Assembly (NCBI GenBank): GCA_031323845.1
Contig: JAVIYP010000008.1
Coordinates: 5,447 to 69,446 of the forward strand
DNA from: PUPG01 sp031323845
GTDB lineage: Bacteria > Bacteroidota > Bacteroidia > Bacteroidales > UBA7960
Length of the DNA: 64,000 nucleotides
Direction of reading: 5' to 3'
Shown here: positions 35,771 through 44,755 of the stretch, in pieces
Position numbering within the stretch: position 1 is the stretch's first letter
Layout: every line of letters starts with the position of its first letter
Position numbers and translations under genes: made by a program
The notes under the pieces: generated by a model
Told to the model about the DNA's origin: nothing
The model's database searches: none
Seen by the model: only the letters and a program-made list of their open reading frames with translations

Positions 35771-36766
35771 TCAGGACAAATTTTTTTCCAGTGCTTTAAT
35801 TTCATTCGCTGGTCTTTTGTTTTCATAAAGGATATTATATACTGCTTCAAACACAGGCATGGCCACCTTGCATCTGGTATTCAATGCCTTGATGCATTTT
35901 GCTGCATAGTATCCCTCTGCAACCATATTCATTTCCATTTGCGCGGAATAAGGACTGTATCCCCTGGCGAGCATTTGTCCGAACCTCCGGTTACGGCTGA
36001 ACTGGCTGTAGCAGGTAACCAGCAGGTCGCCCAGGTATACCGACTTTTTTATATCCCTGTTGTTGGGGCTCACTGCTTCCAGAAAACGGCTTATCTCCTG
36101 CAATGCATTACTGATAAGCACGGCGTGAAAGTTGTCGCCATAACCCAAACCACTGCATATGCCGCTGGCAATGGCGTAGACGTTCTTCATCACAGGGGCG
36201 TATTCCGTGCCAATGATATCGTTTGAAGTGCTGGTTCTGATGAACCGGCATGCAAACAACGCTGCCACTGCGTCAGCTTTTTTAAGATCCTTCGAGCACA
36301 CGGTTAGATAGGTAAGTTTTTCCTGCGCAACCTCCTCGGCATGGCTTGGCCCGCTGACCACCACAAAGTTATCATGCTGTAAACCATGTTGTTTAAAGAA
36401 ATAATCGGCAATAATGTCATTGAATTCCGGCACGATGCCCTTGATGGTACTTACAACCGTTTTGTTTTTGAGAAGGGAGGCATCCATGTTCTGCAGGCTG
36501 GAATGCAAAAATGCCGATGGGATGCAAAATACCGGGATGTCGGCTTCCGACAAGACCAGGTTGATATCATCGGAAACACACAGGCGTTTGGTGTCAAACT
36601 TTATATAACTCAGATAGCGCGGATTGTGTTTAAATTGTTTCAAATGCGCAGCAATCTCTTCTTCCCGAACCCACCAGTAAACCTTTACGACATTGTGCAG
36701 CAATATTTTGACAATGGCGGTTGCCCAGCTTCCGGACCCTATTACAGCCACTTTTGTTTTTTGCAT
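35771..36766 (-). CDS. gpsA: Glycerol-3-phosphate dehydrogenase [NAD(P)+]
   Basis: 331 residues. Reduces dihydroxyacetone phosphate to sn-glycerol 3-phosphate for phospholipids. NAD(P) motif VIGSGSWATAIVKIL at the N-terminus, the conserved SGPSHAEEV, and the catalytic Lys in APVMKNVYAIASG. Its first motif has SGSWAT where many have AGSWGT, within family variation. Confidence 0.93.
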   Translation of the reverse strand: MQKTKVAVIGSGSWATAIVKILLHNVVKVYWWVREEEIAAHLKQFKHNPRYLSYIKFDTKRLCVSDDINLVLSEADIPVFCIPSAFLHSSLQNMDASLLKNKTVVSTIKGIVPEFNDIIADYFFKQHGLQHDNFVVVSGPSHAEEVAQEKLTYLTVCSKDLKKADAVAALFACRFIRTSTSNDIIGTEYAPVMKNVYAIASGICSGLGYGDNFHAVLISNALQEISRFLEAVSPNNRDIKKSVYLGDLLVTCYSQFSRNRRFGQMLARGYSPYSAQMEMNMVAEGYYAAKCIKALNTRCKVAMPVFEAVYNILYENKRPANEIKALEKNLS

Positions 36767-36806
36767 GTGTGGGTTTTTAAGGTTTGTGTTGCGGACTTAT
36801 GCCGGT

Positions 36807-38495
36807 TCAGAATGACACTTCAAGTTCAACTTTTTCCTCATCGCGAAGCACTACCACGGTCGCTTTTGTGTTTGGACTCAACCCTGAAAGTGCTTCCATG
36901 TATGAATGAATTTCCCTGACGGGAAGCTCGTTAATGCTGATGATGATGTCTCCGCTTACCATGCCGGCATGATAGGCCGGTCTGTCAGCTGTTACGGTCA
37001 TTATGCGCAGGCCTTCGCCGTCGAAGCCGTGGTCGGGCATTACACCCAGGGTGACGCCGTCGGTTCTGCGTTGCGTGCCGGCGGGTGAAGGAGCGCTGCT
37101 GAAGGCCAGCTTGTCTTTGTTTTCCAAAGCCTTGACCAGGTTAAGACTGAACTGAATGATTTCCAGGGTGCTCTTATAATCGATCTTATCGGGAGTGTCG
37201 CCGGGGGTGTGGTAGTCTTCATGGACTCCCGTAAAAAAGAAGATTACCGGGATATCCTTCAGGTAGAATGAGGTATGGTCGGAGCCACCCCGCCCTCCAG
37301 GGTTTTTACGGATGTTGAAATGTTCGGGGGCAGTGCTGTCAATCAGCTCATCCCAAACCGGTGAAGTCCCTGTGCCAATAAGCGTCAGTGTGTTTTCTTC
37401 CATGCGGCCGATCATGTCGAGGTTGAACATATAGTTGATCTTCTCCATATCGTAGGCATCGCTTTCGGTAAAGTACCGGCTTCCCACCAGGCCTTTTTCT
37501 TCGGCTGAGAAGGCAATAAAGAGGTAGTTGTAGTTACCGAAAGCATCCGAGTCAGAGATGTAGCGGGCCGCTTCCAGTATACCGGCTGTACCGCTGGCAT
37601 TGTCATCGGCACCGTAATGAATTTCGTTGGAACCGGGACGGCGTGATCCCTGCGCACCGTAACCCACATGGTCGTAATGTGCGCCAATAACCACCGTATA
37701 CTCGGCCTGCATGTCCAGGTAACCGGCTACGTTGATGCCCGTATGGTCTTTTCTGAAAATATCGGTCTGAAGGCTTAGTGTGGAAGCAGTGTCCGACAGG
37801 AGGTGATCAAGCAGGGTTTCCTCTGCAAAAAGCAGGGGGATGTCAAATCCCCGCCTTGACATGCGCAGGTCAACAGGGGGGTCTTCACGCTCGGACTGGC
37901 TGTTCACAAAAATAATACCTGCAGCACCCTTTTCCTGAGCCAGGCGCATTTTCTGGAAGATCATCTGAAAGGTGCGGAGGTCAGGCAGCGTATCCAGTTC
38001 CGCGGGAAGGAAAAACTCCATCACAAAAAACTTTCCGTCAAGATCGTCCAGCAACGCATAGTCATCATAACCTTCATACTGCGTTTCACCCAGACCAAAA
38101 CCTACATAAACGTAAGAGGCGGTCCATTCGCCGGCAGCCGAACCGGGCAAAACATAATAATCATCGCCGTGCCTGAAGTCATGCCCCGCAACGGACAAGT
38201 GGTTGTTTTCACCCCAGACCCATTCTCCCGGAAACGGGAACTCCTGGTAAAAAGAATCATCGAACACGGGTTCCAGTCCGACTTCCTGCATGCGCATTTT
38301 TATGTATTCAGCAGCCCTGGCTTCACCGGGAGTGCCTGCTTCTCGACCCTCCATTTCTTCGGAAGCGAGCGTATATATGTCTTCTTTCAGCCTGGCGATT
38401 ACCGCATCGTCAGAAAAGTCAAAAGCCTGCTGCGCAAAAGCAGATAGAGGATAAAGCAGGGCCGAAAATAACAGGTAGTAAACAAAACGTTTCAT
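36807..38495 (-). CDS. Secreted M28 family aminopeptidase with C-terminal PDZ domain
   Basis: 562 residues. Signal peptide (YYLLFSALLYPLSAFAQQ), then a PA insert (about 100-230), then the zinc peptidase core with ligands in GAHYDHVG, YGADDNASG, SAEEKGLVGS, NLDMIGR and EDYHTPGDTPDKID, and a PDZ domain from about 480 (MTVTADRPAYHAGMVSGDII). The architecture suits a periplasmic or secreted exopeptidase. Another M28 peptidase of a different subgroup is at 60910-62286. Confidence 0.92.
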   Translation of the reverse strand: MKRFVYYLLFSALLYPLSAFAQQAFDFSDDAVIARLKEDIYTLASEEMEGREAGTPGEARAAEYIKMRMQEVGLEPVFDDSFYQEFPFPGEWVWGENNHLSVAGHDFRHGDDYYVLPGSAAGEWTASYVYVGFGLGETQYEGYDDYALLDDLDGKFFVMEFFLPAELDTLPDLRTFQMIFQKMRLAQEKGAAGIIFVNSQSEREDPPVDLRMSRRGFDIPLLFAEETLLDHLLSDTASTLSLQTDIFRKDHTGINVAGYLDMQAEYTVVIGAHYDHVGYGAQGSRRPGSNEIHYGADDNASGTAGILEAARYISDSDAFGNYNYLFIAFSAEEKGLVGSRYFTESDAYDMEKINYMFNLDMIGRMEENTLTLIGTGTSPVWDELIDSTAPEHFNIRKNPGGRGGSDHTSFYLKDIPVIFFFTGVHEDYHTPGDTPDKIDYKSTLEIIQFSLNLVKALENKDKLAFSSAPSPAGTQRRTDGVTLGVMPDHGFDGEGLRIMTVTADRPAYHAGMVSGDIIISINELPVREIHSYMEALSGLSPNTKATVVVLRDEEKVELEVSF

Positions 38496-38591
38496 AGGAA
38501 CAACATCAATGAGTATACATCCGGTGTTAACCGAAGCGTAAAATTAGTCATTTTTTTGCAATGCTCTTTGCTGTGTTCCGGCACGTGTGTG

Positions 38592-39056
38592 CTACTTAAA
38601 CTCCAGGGTGGTCCTGGTGGTGATTTTCTCGCAATAATGACATTTCAGACGAATGTCTTCCTTGTCCAGTACGGCGAACTGTGCCGCCACCTGTTCAATG
38701 TTGGTGATGCAGTTCGGATTGAAGCATTTGACAATGCCTTTTATACATTCGGGCGTTTCAACAATTTGTTTATTGGCCACTTTGTACTCCCTGATTTCAA
38801 TAATGGAAGCATGAGGGGCCACAAGGGCAATTTTGTTAAGCTCTTCGGGCCTGAAGAATTTATTGCTGACTTTGATAATACCCTTGGTGCCGTATTTCTT
38901 GCTCTCCAGGTTGGTGGCAAACAGCACCATGTTGTCGAAAAGATCCAGTTTCAGTATTTTGATTACCTGGAACACTGCGTTGGCGGGGATATGATCGATC
39001 ACGGTTCCGTTTTCTATGGCGGAAACCTTTAATTCTTTTATGATTTTATTGCTCAT
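38592..39056 (-). CDS. pyrI: Aspartate carbamoyltransferase regulatory chain
   Basis: 154 residues. N-terminal allosteric domain (KVSAIENGTVIDHIPA) and C-terminal zinc domain with CFNPNC and CHYCEK. Binds CTP/ATP and tunes PyrB. Lies 57 bases behind pyrB in the same operon. Confidence 0.96.
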   Translation of the reverse strand: MSNKIIKELKVSAIENGTVIDHIPANAVFQVIKILKLDLFDNMVLFATNLESKKYGTKGIIKVSNKFFRPEELNKIALVAPHASIIEIREYKVANKQIVETPECIKGIVKCFNPNCITNIEQVAAQFAVLDKEDIRLKCHYCEKITTRTTLEFK

Positions 39057-39113
39057 GGTGAATGGATTTGTGTGTTAATAGTGCATGCCTTATTTATTTT
39101 TGAAACAACAAGC

Positions 39114-40022
39114 TTACCGCAGTCCAAGGATAGCCGCGATCAGGGCTTGCCGGACGAACACTCCGTTCAGTGCCTGCTCAAAATAGTAGGCTTTGGGATT
39201 GGCGTCAACATTGATGTTGATCTCATTAACACGGGGCAGGGGATGCAGCACCCTGAAGTTTTCCTTGGTTTTCCTGATCATCGAGGCGTCAAGGTTATAG
39301 GCATTTTTTATGCGTTCGTACTCGAGGGGGTCGCTGAAGCGCTCGCGCTGGATGCGTGTCATGTACAGGATGTCCACCCTGCGTATAACCTCCTCCATGT
39401 CGGTATACTGGTGGTAGGTCAGTTGCTTTTCCTTGATATGCATTTTTACGGAGCTTGGCAGCTTGAGCTCGACAGGCGACACCAGGTGAAATGTGGTGTT
39501 AAAGTTACAGAGGGCGATCACCAGCGAATGTATGGTGCGTCCGTATTTAAGGTCGCCTACCATGGCAATTTCAAGATTGTCGAGACTGCCTTGCGTTTTG
39601 AGAATGCTGTAAAGATCAAGTAATGTTTGTGTGGGATGCTGGTTTGCTCCATCACCGGCATTGATGATGGGCACCGGTGAGATTTCTGAAGCAAAGCGTG
39701 CACTGCCTTCGATGGGGTTTCGCATAACGATGAGGTCTGAATAATTGGCGATGGTCAGAATGGTGTCGCGCAGCGATTCACCTTTCTTTACGCTGGTGTT
39801 TGATGCTTCAGAAAAACCGACAATTTTACCTCCCAGCCTGTTTACTGCACTTTCGAAACTGAGCCGGGTGCGTGTGGAGGGTTCAAAAAACAAGGAAGCA
39901 ACAACATGATCACGGAGGATGTTCTGTACCGGATTTCGTTCGAAGTCTTTTGCCAGCTCCAGGATGTGCAATTGCTCTTCTTTGCTGTAATCGTTGATCG
40001 AAACAAGGCTTTTGTTTTTCAT
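39114..40022 (-). CDS. pyrB: Aspartate carbamoyltransferase catalytic chain
   Basis: 302 residues. Makes carbamoyl aspartate in pyrimidine synthesis. Carbamoyl-phosphate motif FEPSTRTRLSFE and the DGANQHPTQTLLD segment are intact. Works as a holoenzyme with PyrI. No separate -7 box is visible in the 40 bases between its ATG and the terminator hairpin upstream, so expression may depend on read-through. Confidence 0.97.
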   Translation of the reverse strand: MKNKSLVSINDYSKEEQLHILELAKDFERNPVQNILRDHVVASLFFEPSTRTRLSFESAVNRLGGKIVGFSEASNTSVKKGESLRDTILTIANYSDLIVMRNPIEGSARFASEISPVPIINAGDGANQHPTQTLLDLYSILKTQGSLDNLEIAMVGDLKYGRTIHSLVIALCNFNTTFHLVSPVELKLPSSVKMHIKEKQLTYHQYTDMEEVIRRVDILYMTRIQRERFSDPLEYERIKNAYNLDASMIRKTKENFRVLHPLPRVNEININVDANPKAYYFEQALNGVFVRQALIAAILGLR

Positions 40023-40061
40023 GAGGATGATGGTTTGGGTGTGTTTGGGTTTAACGGGACT

Positions 40062-40090
40062 AAAAAAAAGGGGGCTTAATGCCCCCTTAA
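40062..40090 (-). terminator. Intercistronic rho-independent terminator between the cPGS-like gene and pyrB
   Basis: On the minus strand TTAAGGGGGC, a five-base loop, GCCCCCTT and then a run of eight T. It starts five bases after the upstream stop codon. The hairpin is strong and nearly symmetrical. Confidence 0.85.
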
Positions 40091-40094
40091 AAAG

Positions 40095-41453
40095 TTATTT
40101 ACAACCGCAGTCGGTTTTGATCAGCTTTTTTTCTTGCAGGAAATTGCAGACAAGGGTGCAAAAGCTGGGATGTCCGATTTCCTGGAGTTCATAACCTACT
40201 TTGACAACAGGTTTTTTGATGTTAACCACCCGCGACAGGTCGATTGGAGTGCCAATAACAACGGTATCGCAATCGGTGTTTGCTATGGTGGCTTCAAGGT
40301 CGGCGATCTGTTGTGCGCCGTAGCCCATGGCAGGCAACAAAATGCCAATATCAGGGTAAATCCTGAAGGTGTCCTTTAGTTTCCCGACAGCGAATGGTCT
40401 TGGATCGATAAATTCGGCGGCTCCGTATTTCTTTGCTGCCACCGTACCTGCTCCTATTTTCATATGGCCGTGGGTAAGGGTCGGGCCGTCTTCAACCACC
40501 AGAACGCGCTTGCCTTTGATCAGCTCAGGCTTGTCAACAGTAAGCGGTGAAGCACCATCAATAACGATGGCGTTCGGATTGACGGCGGCGATGTTGTCGC
40601 GCACTGCCTGAATGCCTTCCGGGCCGGCACTGTCCATCTTATTGATCACCACGATGTCTGCTATCCGCAATACGGTTTCGCCGGGATAGTAGTTGAGCTC
40701 ATGCCCCGGGCGGTGCGGGTCAACCACAGTGACCATCAGGTCAGGTTTGTAAAAAGGAAAGTCGTTGTTGCCGCCATCCCAGAGAATCACATCAGCCTCT
40801 TTTTCAGCCTCCCTGAGAATAGCTTCATAATCAACACCGGCATAGATCACGTTTCCGCGGACCACATGCGGCTCATACTCTTCCATCTCTTCAATGGTGC
40901 AACGGTGTTTTTTGAGGTCTTCGATGGTAGCAAAGCGCTGGATTTTCTGGGCTACAAGATCCCCGTAAGGCATTGGATGCCGTACGGCGACAACCTTGAT
41001 GCCGTGATCCATCAGCACTTCAATGATGCGGCGTGACGTTTGACTCTTGCCACAGCCTGTGCGGACAGCACCCACGGCAATTACCGGCTTGGTGCTCCTG
41101 ATCATGGTTTCCTTGGGCCCGATAAGCAGGAAATCGGCTCCGTTGGCATTGACAACTGAGCCAATAGCCATAACCTCCTGGTAGGAAACATCACTGTAGG
41201 AAAAGGCGCAAACATCCACATCCAGCTCCCGGATCAAACGCGGCAACTCATCCTGCGCATAAATCGGAATACCGTCCGGATAAAGCTCCCCGGCCAGACC
41301 CGCAGGATATTTACGGTCGTCAATGTCCGGAATCTGAGCAGCAGTAAAAGCCACAACATTGTAGTTCGCATTTTTCCGGTAATAGGTGTTGAAATTGTGG
41401 AAATCACGTCCGGCAGCACCAATAATGATAACATTCTTCCTTTTTTGTTCCAT
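40095..41453 (-). CDS. Cyclic 2,3-diphosphoglycerate synthase-like P-loop GTPase
   Basis: 452 residues. Resembles archaeal cyclic 2,3-diphosphoglycerate synthetase throughout: N-terminal IIGAAGRDFHNFNTYYR, P-loop-like AVRTGCGKSQTSR, HPMPYGDL, and VINKMDSA. The family occurs in many bacteria where the product is not established, so the enzyme name is by homology only. It ends in a CGCK tail, and a terminator follows directly. Confidence 0.8.
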   Translation of the reverse strand: MEQKRKNVIIIGAAGRDFHNFNTYYRKNANYNVVAFTAAQIPDIDDRKYPAGLAGELYPDGIPIYAQDELPRLIRELDVDVCAFSYSDVSYQEVMAIGSVVNANGADFLLIGPKETMIRSTKPVIAVGAVRTGCGKSQTSRRIIEVLMDHGIKVVAVRHPMPYGDLVAQKIQRFATIEDLKKHRCTIEEMEEYEPHVVRGNVIYAGVDYEAILREAEKEADVILWDGGNNDFPFYKPDLMVTVVDPHRPGHELNYYPGETVLRIADIVVINKMDSAGPEGIQAVRDNIAAVNPNAIVIDGASPLTVDKPELIKGKRVLVVEDGPTLTHGHMKIGAGTVAAKKYGAAEFIDPRPFAVGKLKDTFRIYPDIGILLPAMGYGAQQIADLEATIANTDCDTVVIGTPIDLSRVVNIKKPVVKVGYELQEIGHPSFCTLVCNFLQEKKLIKTDCGCK

Positions 41454-41493
41454 AAAGTTTAGTTTGTGTTTATAATAATTGATAATTTTTGCA

Positions 41494-41501
41494 CAAATTT
41501 A
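41494..41501 (-). promoter_or_regulatory. Candidate promoter for the cPGS-like gene
   Basis: Minus strand TAAATTTG, with a TTG 19 bases upstream fitting the Bacteroidota -33 element. Leader of about 34 bases to the ATG at 41453. Confidence 0.65.
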
Positions 41502-41777
41502 ATCCTTTCTCTTTTTGAAGCAACTTTTTTTGACTGATTTATTGAATATCAGCCCCCGCGTTGTTCAAAACCGGCCGTTCCACAATTAGTACTTGATCTA
41601 ATATAAGGTTTATTAAGGCAATCTGTCCGGATATCCTGAATAATTTGTATATTCCTCTTGTTGGCAAACATCTTTTTTAATAATAAAAAAATTTACAAAC
41701 TGAAGAGGGAAAGGAATGTCCGCCTCGCTGTTCTGCATTATTTTTACTTCTTTATGATGTGGTGTAAAAAAATCATG

Positions 41778-41785
41778 TATATTTG
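41778..41785 (+). promoter_or_regulatory. Candidate promoter -7 box for the histidine kinase
   Basis: TATATTTG, about 87 bases before the ATG at 41872. The leader is AT-rich with no evident structure. Confidence 0.55.
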
Positions 41786-41871
41786 CCTTTGGTTAAAATA
41801 TAAGTAATTGATAACTAGGTATATATGTAGTTGTGTTGATGCTGCGTTAGCTGCCTTAAAATCTGGATCTT

Positions 41872-43095
41872 ATGAAAAGAATAGATGATCCTGTCAGATG
41901 CCGGGAGCTTATTGATGCTTATTTTGACTACTATAACGCCTATACGAGCAGACGGTGGGATGTGATGACGGAGTACATTTCAGGCGACATGACCATGTTC
42001 GGTACCGGTATTGATGAAGTGGCCTTTGACGGGGCGGCAACCCGTTCGTTTCTGCGCCGTGAATTTCAGCAGGCACCCCTTCCGATAACCTATAAAGTGC
42101 ATTGTTCGGAAGTTTATGAAGTAAGTGAGGATGTAGTGGTGCTGATGCTCATCATGGACATGCATTTACTCAGCAGGGATGAACCGATGGTGTTCAGTAA
42201 TAATCGCACAACGGCCATTATGAAACGCGAAAAGAATGGTTGGAAGCTCGTGCACGGCCACTGGTCGCAGCCCGACAAAGACATTGACGTTGGCGAAAGC
42301 GTACCTTACCGTTTGCTTATGGAGCGCAGCAGGCAGCTGGAGGAAAAAGTGCTGGAAAGAACCCGGAAGATCAAGGAGCAGCATGATGAATTGCTGAAGC
42401 TGAATCAGACCAAAGACAAGCTCTTTTCTTTGATTGCTCATGACCTGATAAGTCCCTTTCACACGATCATGGGTTTCTCGGAAATTTTGGAGGAACGCAT
42501 TGGCCAGGAAAATTGCAGTCAGCGACAAATGGTTGGAATGATTCGCAGGCAGGCTCAATCGGCTTATGATCTATTAGAGAATTTGCTTGAATGGGCTAAA
42601 TCTCAGACAGATGCGATTGCCAATCGTCCTGAACCGCTCCGGTTAAGTGACATAATCAAAGAGGTGGTTCTGCAAACTTCTTTGCTGTCACATAAAAAGG
42701 AGACTGTGATTGAGGTGGCGGTTGAGGATACGCTGATGGTATTAGCCGACAAGCACATGTTACAGGTAGTTTTGCGCAATTTGCTGAGCAATGCCATAAA
42801 ATACACAGATAAGGGGGGCAAGGTAAAGTTTGCTGCATCAGTTGCAAACGGCAAGGTTCGAATATCCGTTCAGGATGATGGCATTGGCATGGATGGCAAC
42901 AAACTGAACCTTCTTGCAGAAGGGGTTCCGATTGAATCAACCCTGGGCACAAACAGTGAGAGGGGCAGTGGATTGGGCTTATTGCTGTGTGTCGAGTTTA
43001 TCCGGAAAATGGGCGATGATTTAACGATCGTCAGCAAACTGGGGGAGGGCAGTTGTTTTAATTTTGCGATACCCCATCATCAGGAACAGGCATAA
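41872..43095 (+). CDS. Soluble histidine kinase with N-terminal NTF2/SnoaL-like domain
   Basis: 407 residues with no transmembrane segment. Residues about 5-140 look like a SnoaL/NTF2-like alpha+beta barrel (pattern YFDYYNAYTSRRWDVM ... GWKLVHGHWSQP). A coiled coil (about 150-185) leads to HisKA with the phospho-accepting His in LIAHDLISPFH, and HATPase_c with NLLSNAIKYT, DDGIGM and GSGLGLLLC. The NTF2-like domain is probably the sensor, perhaps binding a small molecule in its pocket. No response regulator is adjacent, so it is an orphan kinase here. Confidence 0.85.
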   Translation: MKRIDDPVRCRELIDAYFDYYNAYTSRRWDVMTEYISGDMTMFGTGIDEVAFDGAATRSFLRREFQQAPLPITYKVHCSEVYEVSEDVVVLMLIMDMHLLSRDEPMVFSNNRTTAIMKREKNGWKLVHGHWSQPDKDIDVGESVPYRLLMERSRQLEEKVLERTRKIKEQHDELLKLNQTKDKLFSLIAHDLISPFHTIMGFSEILEERIGQENCSQRQMVGMIRRQAQSAYDLLENLLEWAKSQTDAIANRPEPLRLSDIIKEVVLQTSLLSHKKETVIEVAVEDTLMVLADKHMLQVVLRNLLSNAIKYTDKGGKVKFAASVANGKVRISVQDDGIGMDGNKLNLLAEGVPIESTLGTNSERGSGLGLLLCVEFIRKMGDDLTIVSKLGEGSCFNFAIPHHQEQA

Positions 43096-43123
43096 AAAAA
43101 ACCGGCCTAAGCCGGTTTTTTTT
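43096..43123 (+). terminator. Terminator shared by the kinase gene and ssrA
   Basis: AACCGGC, loop CTAA, GCCGGTT flanked by A-run and T-run, so it can work in both directions. It begins at the kinase stop codon, and the tmRNA 3' end is at 43129 on the other strand. Confidence 0.85.
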
Positions 43124-43128
43124 ATGCC

Positions 43129-43503
43129 TGGTGGAGCTGGTGGGGTTCGAACCCACGTCCAAACAAGCAGCAAGAATGCTTTCTACATGCTTATCCTTTA
43201 GTTGAGGTTTCGGTATTGCATTGGGAAAAGGCGACCCTTCACATTACCTGAGCCCTTATGTTTTTCGTCCATGCACCAGGGCCTTACATGGCTTAACCCG
43301 GCTTTTGATGATGTTTCCTTGGGGACGCGGCCGGATGTGGCTTCCCGGGAAACAAATGGCGTCTGACAGCTTCTGTCAGGCAGCCATTGCGTAGTTAGTG
43401 TTGCCGTTTATAGGCGATGTGACATGGGATTAACGAGCCATATTCACCACGCTCGACATGCTTACATCCCCACTCGACTTGCTGTCAAATCCAGATCAGC
43501 CCC
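43129..43503 (-). ncRNA. ssrA: Transfer-messenger RNA
   Basis: One-piece tmRNA of about 375 nt. The 5' GGGGCTGATC pairs with the 3' CAGCTCC before an encoded CCA, and the T arm GGTTCGAACC is intact. The tag frame, 43405 down to 43376, reads GNTNYAMAA then TGA, related to the GETNYALAA-type tags of Bacteroidota but with Met in place of the usual Leu. Rescues stalled ribosomes with SmpB, which is not in the window. Confidence 0.95.
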
Positions 43504-43519
43504 ATGGGAATCTCAGGTG

Positions 43520-43527
43520 CAAAGATA
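43520..43527 (-). promoter_or_regulatory. Candidate promoter -7 box for ssrA
   Basis: Minus strand TATCTTTG, 16 bases before the mature tmRNA 5' end at 43503. Confidence 0.6.
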
Positions 43528-43959
43528 CAAAAACTTTGCCAGATATGAAATGGTATAACATGAACTATTAATCATGTGACAGACCAGTGTCATGTCATCG
43601 CTGATTTGGCCAGCCCAATTCTTGATCTTTTTCCTCATCTCTGCAAAATAAAATCTCTGCATGTCTAATGTTATGCGTGGTTTTTCTTTTTTGAGCTTAG
43701 AAAAAATCTCTGCGACTTAACCGATACTGTAACATTAACACGACACCAGAATAAACTCAAATCGTTATGCCTGACCCTGATATATTTTTTTAAACAATTG
43801 TTAAAATGAAATTAATTTTACTGTACATTTGTCAGTGATTGTTTTTTGGTTCTCAACAATAGTTTCTCTGATGGGTACTTTATGTTTTTCAATAGCAATA
43901 AGCTTCCCTATATCTTCCCTGAGTAATTATCCATACTATTCATTCCAAAAACATTTTTC
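43528..43959. other. Intergenic region between ssrA and the symporter operon
   Basis: About 430 AT-rich bases with no believable ORF, tRNA or repeat array. An imperfect inverted pair CATGTGACA/TGTCATG lies near 43574-43594. It must hold the promoter of the downstream operon, but no perfect TAnnTTTG box was found close to the GTG start. Confidence 0.5.
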
Positions 43960-44712
43960 GTGAAAACAGAAGAATACAGGATTAGTTTTTTTAAGCCTAC
44001 TACCTTGCAAGCTCTTAAAAACAGGAATCTGATACTAAAGTTGTTTATCATTTGGGCCGTTGCCATTTTTGGATTTCAGATACTGTTAAGGGTGCTGGAA
44101 GAGCCGGTGCCTGAGCAGGCATTGATCACCTTCAAGGCTGCATGGGAGAACATTGAGTCAGGCACTGCAACTGTTAATGATTATCAGAGAGCCGGGCAGT
44201 CAATGGTCCAGGTGATGGGTAAATCTACAATAGACCTTGAGGACTTTGCCGCTTTGAGTGATGTTACGGGCTGGGTGCTCTCACAAGTTTATCCCGAGTC
44301 AGAATTAGATGATCTTGAGCAAGACGTGCGACATCTGAATAGGTTGCGGGAACAAATTACATCTTTACGTGACACGGACTACTTAGCAGCTAAGGATGTT
44401 ATTATCGGAAAAGCTGCGCCAGCACTCGACATAGGTGAGAATACACTGCTTGCTCAATTACTGGCCATTGGATTGGATGCAAACCTGAAACAAGTTTCAG
44501 ACGAACATAAAAACAGGACTCCGGAAATAATGGAATTATACCTGGTACATAATCGTTCTGTACTCACCGATTATGTATTTCTTGGATTTCCGTTCCACTA
44601 TTTCTATACGTCAATTTTTCTGCTGGTGTTTTTCGTAGGGCTTTGCTGGTATTATTGTTACAGAACCGACAAGCTGCATGCGAAACTGAACTTTTTGGAA
44701 AAAGTTGATTAA
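43960..44712 (+). CDS. DUF4212-like symporter small subunit with a large inserted domain
   Basis: 250 residues, GTG start. The two ends resemble the two helices of DUF4212 (sodium/substrate symporter small subunit, normally 80-100 residues): ILKLFIIWAVAIFGFQILL near residue 30, and FLGFPFHYFYTSIFLLVFFV with RTDKLHAKL near the C-terminus. Between them lie about 140 polar residues, probably outside the membrane, of no family I recognise. The symporter follows after 43 bases, which supports the call. The insert could bind substrate or modulate transport. Confidence 0.65.
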   Translation: MKTEEYRISFFKPTTLQALKNRNLILKLFIIWAVAIFGFQILLRVLEEPVPEQALITFKAAWENIESGTATVNDYQRAGQSMVQVMGKSTIDLEDFAALSDVTGWVLSQVYPESELDDLEQDVRHLNRLREQITSLRDTDYLAAKDVIIGKAAPALDIGENTLLAQLLAIGLDANLKQVSDEHKNRTPEIMELYLVHNRSVLTDYVFLGFPFHYFYTSIFLLVFFVGLCWYYCYRTDKLHAKLNFLEKVD

Positions 44713-44755
44713 CCGGGCTACTATAATAATTACATACTTTTAGACTATTACTGAA

